From positions 124,001 through 188,000 of the forward strand of contig JAYKXP010000089.1 in the NCBI GenBank assembly GCA_037176845.1: a stretch of DNA of 64,000 bases, written 5' to 3'. The notes below the pieces were generated by a model. The model searched no databases. It saw only the letters and a program-made list of their open reading frames with translations, and was not told the origin of the DNA. Positions 58,809 through 64,000 of the stretch are shown here, piece after piece (positions within the stretch are counted from its first letter, which is position 1; the number at the start of each line of letters is the position of its first letter). Made by a program: the position numbers and the translations under genes. The DNA is from Paramarasmius palmivorus (Eukaryota; Basidiomycota; Agaricomycetes; Agaricales; Marasmiaceae).

Positions 58809-60505
58809 ATGCTCCTCCTCTATGCACTCGCGAGGCCCATCGCCTCCAGCCTCTCCGCCTCCTCCACCAACAACTCCACATCCTTCGATCCCATAACCGG
58901 AGAATGCATCGACATCAATGGCTGCCGTACTACCACCGGAATCCTTTGGAGCTGCCTCTCGGTCATCTTCATCTGTACGTGGGTAGCCATCCACCCCAAC
59001 ATTCCAAAAGTACAGGATAAAGAAGGAAAGCCATGGAATCCAGCAGCCGTGATCTATCAAAACGTCGAGCTGATGGTTGTTGCGCTTCTTGCGCCAGAGT
59101 TTATGATATTGTGGGCGATGAGACAACGAGAGAAGGCGAAGAAGATCGGAAAACAGTTCAAGGGTGCGTGTCCGCTCTCATTTCCAATGTCCCAGCTAAT
59201 GTTTTCCCCTTAGATTATGGATGGGGGATGCCACATGGATTTTTCGTGATAATGGGAGGATTCGCGTTATACGATGGGGAGGACTTTCGTGGATACTTGT
59301 TGGATGATCAGGTAGGAGATATTGTCGAAGGCCTGAGGGAATGGAAGAGCCAAATCGGGGACCAACACGAATACGTGCAAAAGGGACCGGGGCATCGTTC
59401 TCAGTCAGAGCCTACCCCCAGGGTGCGTCATTTTCTGAATCCCTTTGTGTTTATTATCCTCATTTGCTACTCCAATACAGGATGCTGATGATACGAAGAA
59501 CGATACAGAGGCCGCTTTGGTATATCTTGCCACGTTTTGTGATACATCACCCTTTTAATGCTACACCTACCACAGGAGACTCGGAACTCACCAAAGAAGA
59601 TCAGAGCACCATCAGATGCATCATGCCTTCTGGAATTCTTCGTCGCCAAAGGTTACATCACCCTCACCGAAGACGAAATCAGGGACAATCTCAGCCATAG
59701 CGACGTCATCACCAAATCCATCGCCGTCATCCAAACCATCTGGTTCATCGCGCAGGTCATCGCTCGTGCAGTCGAGGGTCTGGCTATCACGGAGCTGGAG
59801 ATCGTTACTGTTGGATTTGCGATTCTGAACTTCGGGACCTACTTCCTCTGGTGGAACAAGCCCCTGCGGGTTAGGCATCCTGTGAGGGTGTATTGGAGGC
59901 AGACAGAGAAGTTGGGGGAAAGGGAAACCAACGAGGGAAAGGGAGGGATTTGGATGACGTGCTGGGAGGGGGTTGGTGCGGTGTTGGAGTATATCTTCGA
60001 AATCGGAGGCCTTGAAAAAACATTTCTCCGACTTCTCCTCCTTCCACTATGGATACTCTGGCACATCTTCTTTGTATGCCTCGAAATCCTCCAAGACGAG
60101 GACGACCCCGCACTATCAACCCCAATCTCCTCCCGACTAGACGACGACCCCTCCCACCTTTACATCGCCGTCTACGGAATCGCCGCTCTCTTCGGCGCCA
60201 TCCACTGCATCCCATGGGTTTTCCAATTTCCGACACATACCGAACAGCTGCTTTGGCGGATATCAGCTGTTGCGGTTGCGGTTGCGCCGGTTGCGATAGG
60301 GCTTTTGCATGGGTATGGGAAGTTGGCTTTTTCACCTCCGGAATGGGTTAAGAATATGGCGGGCATTATCACCCTCATCCTTTCCCTTGCATACATCGTC
60401 TTCCGCGTATCCCTGCTCGTCATCGCATTCACCGCCCTACGGGATCTCCGTTCAAGCGCATATCAAACTGTTCAATGGACGACTTTCATCCCTCACATTG
60501 GTTGA
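58809..60505 (+). CDS. Multi-pass membrane protein, same family (copy M3)
   Basis: Four exons, 58809-59163, 59214-59422, 59481-59519 and 59576-60505, give 510 residues. Exon 1 has six extra codons relative to M1 (KVQDKEGKPW region after HPNIP). Exon 2 is again exactly 209 nt. The linker exon is split by an additional 56 nt intron (GTATATC...CTACCACAG) that M1 and M2 lack; reading through it would meet a stop, so splicing is required. The core ITKSIAV IQTIWFIAQVIARAV, TELEIVTVGFAILN and WWNKPLRV and the C-terminal membrane segments are intact. The most divergent parts are the linker (about 140-205) and the loop after RVYWRQ. Function unknown. Confidence 0.8.
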
Positions 60506-60510
60506 TCTAG

Positions 60511-60569
60511 GTACATCCACTACCTCTTTCACTCGTGAGCGAAGTGTCGAGCTAATTCGTTCTTTGCAG
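60511..60569 (+). other. Putative 3' UTR intron of M3
   Basis: GTACAT donor, GCTAATTC branch-like site, TCTTTGCAG acceptor; 59 nt, beginning five bases after the stop. Confidence 0.5.
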
Positions 60570-61008
60570 TTGCGGCGTTTTGTTGATCTGTTGCTATATC
60601 TATGTCTTGTCACGTCACGTCGTTTAGCTTTCGATTCTGCTTGGTCGTCTATTGTACACCTCTTATGCATCTCCGGTATCATCTTCTTTACTATCATTTT
60701 CACATAACACTATATACACCTTTGCCTATACCACGCGTTCTTACTCGTATATCTACCAACTTTGATCCGTGCTATCTCGCTGCTCTATATGTCTGCTTCC
60801 CACCTTGCCCTTTCACCCGTTGTACTTCTATCCTTGCCTTCTTGTTGTTACTGCTATCTGTAGCCCGGTCGCACAATATTGTCAGTTGCACCTGCACCTG
60901 CATGTATGGATCAAAGATTCCGATCTATCAATGTTAGCGTTGCCTCTGCTGTACCTCAAGCATCATCGTCAAGCCATCATTATGTCCCGAGTACGAGGAA
61001 GAGTAAAC
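60570..61008. other. Downstream flank of the array
   Basis: Similarity to the ends of units 1 and 2 fades by about 60.7 kb; no X relic follows. No gene seen. Confidence 0.35.
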
Positions 61009-61014
61009 AGAATC
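61009..61014. repeat. Foldback element target-site duplication, left (AGAATC)
   Basis: AGAATC immediately before the left arm, repeated at 63745-63750. Confidence 0.6.
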
Positions 61015-61039
61015 TATGAGTGTTAAAGTGTTCAAAAAA

Positions 61040-61210
61040 TAAATCAGGTCCCCGGTAATAACTTTTCAGTCCCCCGGTAATATTTTACCTACTTTTGTGA
61101 CATTCCAGTACATTACGCCCCCCGTAAATAACATCGAAATCCCCCGGTAATAACCAAAAATCCCCCCGGTAATAACACTCTTCGACGAAATACCCCCCGG
61201 TAATAATCGG
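61040..61210. repeat. Iterated CCCCGGTAATAA motifs, left arm
   Basis: Six motifs, GTCCCCGGTAATAAC, GTCCCCCGGTAATAT, CCCCCCGTAAATAAC, TCCCCCGGTAATAAC, CCCCCCGGTAATAAC and CCCCCCGGTAATAAT, with irregular spacing of about 20-45 bases. The complementary arms at 63180-63350 and 63570-63720 repeat the array. Such subterminal iterations are typical transposase-binding sites (inference). Confidence 0.6.
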
Positions 61211-62733
61211 CTATTTCGGCTAAGCTTTTCCCACGCACGTGTCGAACACATCTTGAACACATCCTCAGTGCTCAGGCACCATGATCTAAGCTCATATATA
61301 GGTATGATCTGATCCAGGATATATCTAAGTACTTGAATGTGCAATATTTAGGAGTCCATGACATGTAGAGTATGAAACCTAGCCACGTACTTCTGTGTGA
61401 CTTGCCGAAAGGGACTTTCCCATGCATGAACTTTTCAGTGTCGTTCAGAAAGCCAGCGCGCCTCTTGAATGTGAATCATTGCTAAGAGTATTACATTGGG
61501 AATAGTCATTGTTGAGTGCATTGGGTACTCTATGGAATTGAACGTCGTGATGGAGCGCTATACTCACAGGTGGTAGTCATTCTGTGTAAGTACGAGTGAA
61601 GGTGAACTGACGTCAATTAAGCGCCGAACAAGCGCCGACCTTTCCTCACAAATGCGGAGATTTTTAGGTTGCTTCCATGGGATATAATATGTTAGTGCAC
61701 GATTGATCAAGCTATCAGAGTTGTCTATGGAATCATTGGTAGTATGTATGTACCAAATAACATGAAACGTAGTCAGAAAGAGCTGACACAATGAAACTAG
61801 TGACTTACAACTTACTATCCTCCGCAGGATGGTCAAGGTCAGTTGTATGAAGCCGATTCCCACCCAAGTTAGTTCTTCATATATACACAATAGTATACCT
61901 ATTGCTCAGATTGGCAAAAGTTTGACTATGTGGACTAATTGATAATTGGTTGCTCTATCGGTCGTACGAATGATAATCATGTACACCCTCAGCTTCTTGA
62001 AGTGCGAATATCATGAACGTCAAGAAGCACTTACCTGAGGAAGTTCTCATGAGTTATACATCATTGCTGCCCCTCATTGAACTACATTGTGCAAGAATTG
62101 ATTGATATCTGGCTAAGCATTTTCCCATGGAGTTATGATATCAAGGTATTTAATGACAGTTGAATAATGGTGATCTCTGTACGGGAAGGTACTTCCCATA
62201 TTCTTGCAAGTTCGGCAAGACATTTTGGGGCCTTACCATATTGGGTAGCTCTGGTCAATTAGCACACATTCAATCTCATTCAGTACTGAAAAAAATGCCT
62301 ACTATTGATTATAACTAACCATAATGTAAACAAGACATACAATCCAAGTCGCATATGATCAATGAGCCAGCTCTCTGAGGACCTTGTCCATGTGTGAGAA
62401 ATTCCCTTTCAGAAGTCACTCCAAAAATGCTCTCAACCAAGCTCCACACTGTTTATACCTTGCTGAATCATATCTGAATGGCAGGGCAGCTATCCGAGTG
62501 CAGCTGAAGATGTGCAGATAGCGTGGAAATGGCCCCTATCGTAATGCAGAGTCCATTACAACTCATGTGCATGAGGTGTTCAATTCCATACTCAACATAC
62601 TCGACAATGACTAGTCAAATTGTGATACTTTTAGCAGTGAATCACATTCAAGAGGCGAGCTGGCTTCCCGAACAATACTGAAGACCTTGTTCATACGTGT
62701 CAAAGTACGTGGCTATAATCTATACTCTACACA

Positions 62734-63009
62734 TCAGGGACTACCAAATATTGCATATCCAAATAAAATCTTCGCATTTGTGAGGAAAGGTCGGCGCTTA
62801 ATCCTGGTCAACACCGTTGAACGGTAAGCGCCCATCAGGACTCGAGACGCCACGTTCAATCCCATACAATACTCAAGGTACTCAATGGCTACAATGTAAT
62901 AATTAGGTTCAAGAGGCGAGTCCGCTTTCCGGACCACACTGAAAACCTTGTTCGTGCATGGGAAAGTCCCTTTTGGCAAGTCACGCAGAAATACGTGGCT
63001 ATGGTCCAT
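62734..63009 (-). pseudogene. Short open stretch inside the foldback element
   Basis: 91 codons on minus (HVFLRDLPKGTFPCTNKVFS ... LEYCMGLNVASR). The left arm encodes a related but broken stretch from 61373 on plus (SHVLLCDLPKGTFPCMN). No family recognised. It may be arm sequence that happens to be open, or a remnant of a captured gene. Confidence 0.3.
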
Positions 63010-63744
63010 CCTTTACACGTCAGGGACTCCCAAATGTTTCATATTCAAGTACTTAAGTATATCCCAGATCAGATCCCATACTCAGTTGAGCTTAGATCAT
63101 GATGCCTGAGCACTGAGGATGTGTTCAAGATGTATTCGACATAGGCCACGTGCGTGGGAAAGCCTTTTGCCGAAATAGCCGATTATTACCGGGGGGTATT
63201 TCGTCGAAGAGTGTTATTACCGGGGGATTTTTGTGTTATTACCGGCGATTTACTAGGTTATTGACGGGGGAAGTAATGTACTGGAATGTCACAAAAGTAG
63301 GTAAATTATTAACGGGGGACCAAAAAGTTATTACCGGGGACTGTATTTATTTTTTGAACACTTTAACACTCATAATTTTTTGAACACTTTAACACTCATA
63401 ATGCTCTACACCTCAGAAATACAAGATATTGCATATGTAGGTACTTGAATATATCATAAATCAAATTAAATACTCAGTTCAGCTTAGATCATGAAGCCTG
63501 AGCACTGAGGATGCGTTCAAGATGTGTTCGACGTAGGCCACGTGCGTGGGAAAGCACTTTGCCGAAATAGCCGATTATTACCGGGCGGTGTTTCGTCGAA
63601 GAGTGTTATTACCGGGGGATTTCTATGTTATTTACGGGGGGCGTAATGTACTGGAATGTCATGAAGGTAGGTAAAATATTACCGGGGAACTGAAAAATTA
63701 TTACCGGGGACCTGATTTATTTTTTGAACACTTTAACACTCATA

Positions 63745-63750
63745 AGAATC
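63745..63750. repeat. Foldback element target-site duplication, right (AGAATC)
   Basis: Matches 61009-61014. Confidence 0.6.
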
Positions 63751-64000
63751 CAGATTGTCGAGCTGCCTGTCACGCTTTCAAAACCTTTATTCTCCTGGGG
63801 ATGCACCTTGAATGCCATCGTCCAGCCATCGTTACATCTACGGTACTAGGGCAACAAAGCGGTAACAAGAATCCAACACTTTCCAGTGTACACGCCGCAT
63901 TCCACCCAAGCAATCTGTGACAGTGTGGTCTGAATGTATCATCGACCATTCGCCGATGAAATGCGCTACTTTGATACACCATCCAGAAGTCGCTCGCGAC
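63751..64000. other. Right end of window, no gene seen
   Basis: Only a minus-strand open stretch of 70 codons that I do not recognise. Confidence 0.3.

Larger units (their letters stand above)
61015..63744. mobile_element. Foldback-like DNA transposon with long inverted arms (2730 bp)
   Basis: The left end TATGAGTGTTAAAGTGTTCA is the exact complement of the right end. Inverted similarity extends over more than 300 bp in the outer arms and, more weakly, to about 660 bp (to about 61680 against 62750). The right arm is present twice (ending at 63374/63400 and at 63744), with a 26 bp direct repeat at the junction. A perfect 6 bp duplication flanks the whole. The interior carries a degraded minus-strand stretch at 62734-63009 and its frame-broken mirror at 61370-61600, but nothing like a transposase. 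Superfamily not assigned. Confidence 0.65.

Noticed and set aside
1..60700. RIP-type (C to T) mutation as cause of the decay
   Set aside because: Differences between copies include many indels and transversions, and the relics are not notably AT-rich. A count of CpG/TpG would be needed to exclude it fully.
61040..61210. CRISPR-like array from the repeated CCCCGGTAATAA
   Set aside because: Units are short, spacing is irregular, spacers are AT-rich linkers, the arrays are mirrored in the other arm and the host is a eukaryote.

Overview
The window looks like nuclear DNA of a mushroom-forming fungus (Agaricomycetes, Basidiomycota). Introns are short (about 46-60 nt) with GT-AG ends and CTAAC/CTGAC-like branch sites. 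The only clearly intact host genes belong to a multi-pass membrane protein family that I know from Agaricomycete genomes. The mobile elements are a PIF/Harbinger-like DNA transposon with a Myb-like partner gene and a Copia-type gag. I see no rRNA, tRNA or CRISPR array. All calls were made by eye, so borders given as 'about' are approximate.

The layout is dominated by a tandem triplication. A unit of roughly 16 kb (before later insertions) occurs at about 1-15.9 kb (left end cut off), 15.99-36.8 kb and 36.83-60.7 kb. Each unit ends with one intact plus-strand membrane-protein gene (14056-15729, 34901-36579, 58809-60505). The other ~12 kb of each unit reads as decayed minus-strand, multi-exon gene relics. 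Splice donors of the form GGTACGTTC, branch sites and short peptide exons are shared between copies, but every copy I followed carries stops or frameshifts. I label these relics X (about 2-2.5 kb, with a CRE-like TGACGTCA and a T/C-rich tract upstream), W/Y (about 0.9 kb, preceded by a strongly conserved ~80 bp box) and Z (about 3 kb). Within a unit, W/Y plus X form a sub-unit of about 5 kb that is itself duplicated.

Mobile DNA sits on top of this array. Unit 1 carries a 1.4 kb Mutator-like non-autonomous element (11570-12967, 9 bp target duplication) and a 256 bp insertion (1073-1328). Unit 2 carries a very young LTR element (17648-23757, 226 bp LTRs differing at one base, 5 bp duplication gagag). 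It encodes only a gag and was itself hit by a complete 4271 bp Harbinger-like element (19128-23398, TIR GGATGACTTCCCGTAAG, 3 bp duplication ACT) bearing a DDE transposase and a DUF6818/Myb-like protein. Unit 3 carries extra DNA (about 46.8-53 kb) that includes an inverted, wrecked copy of the membrane gene. To the right of the array lies a 2.7 kb foldback-like element (61015-63744) with long inverted arms, iterated CCCCGGTAATAA motifs and a 6 bp duplication AGAATC.

The main message is a local array in which one membrane-protein gene has been kept intact through each duplication while its divergently oriented neighbours have decayed and become landing sites for transposons.
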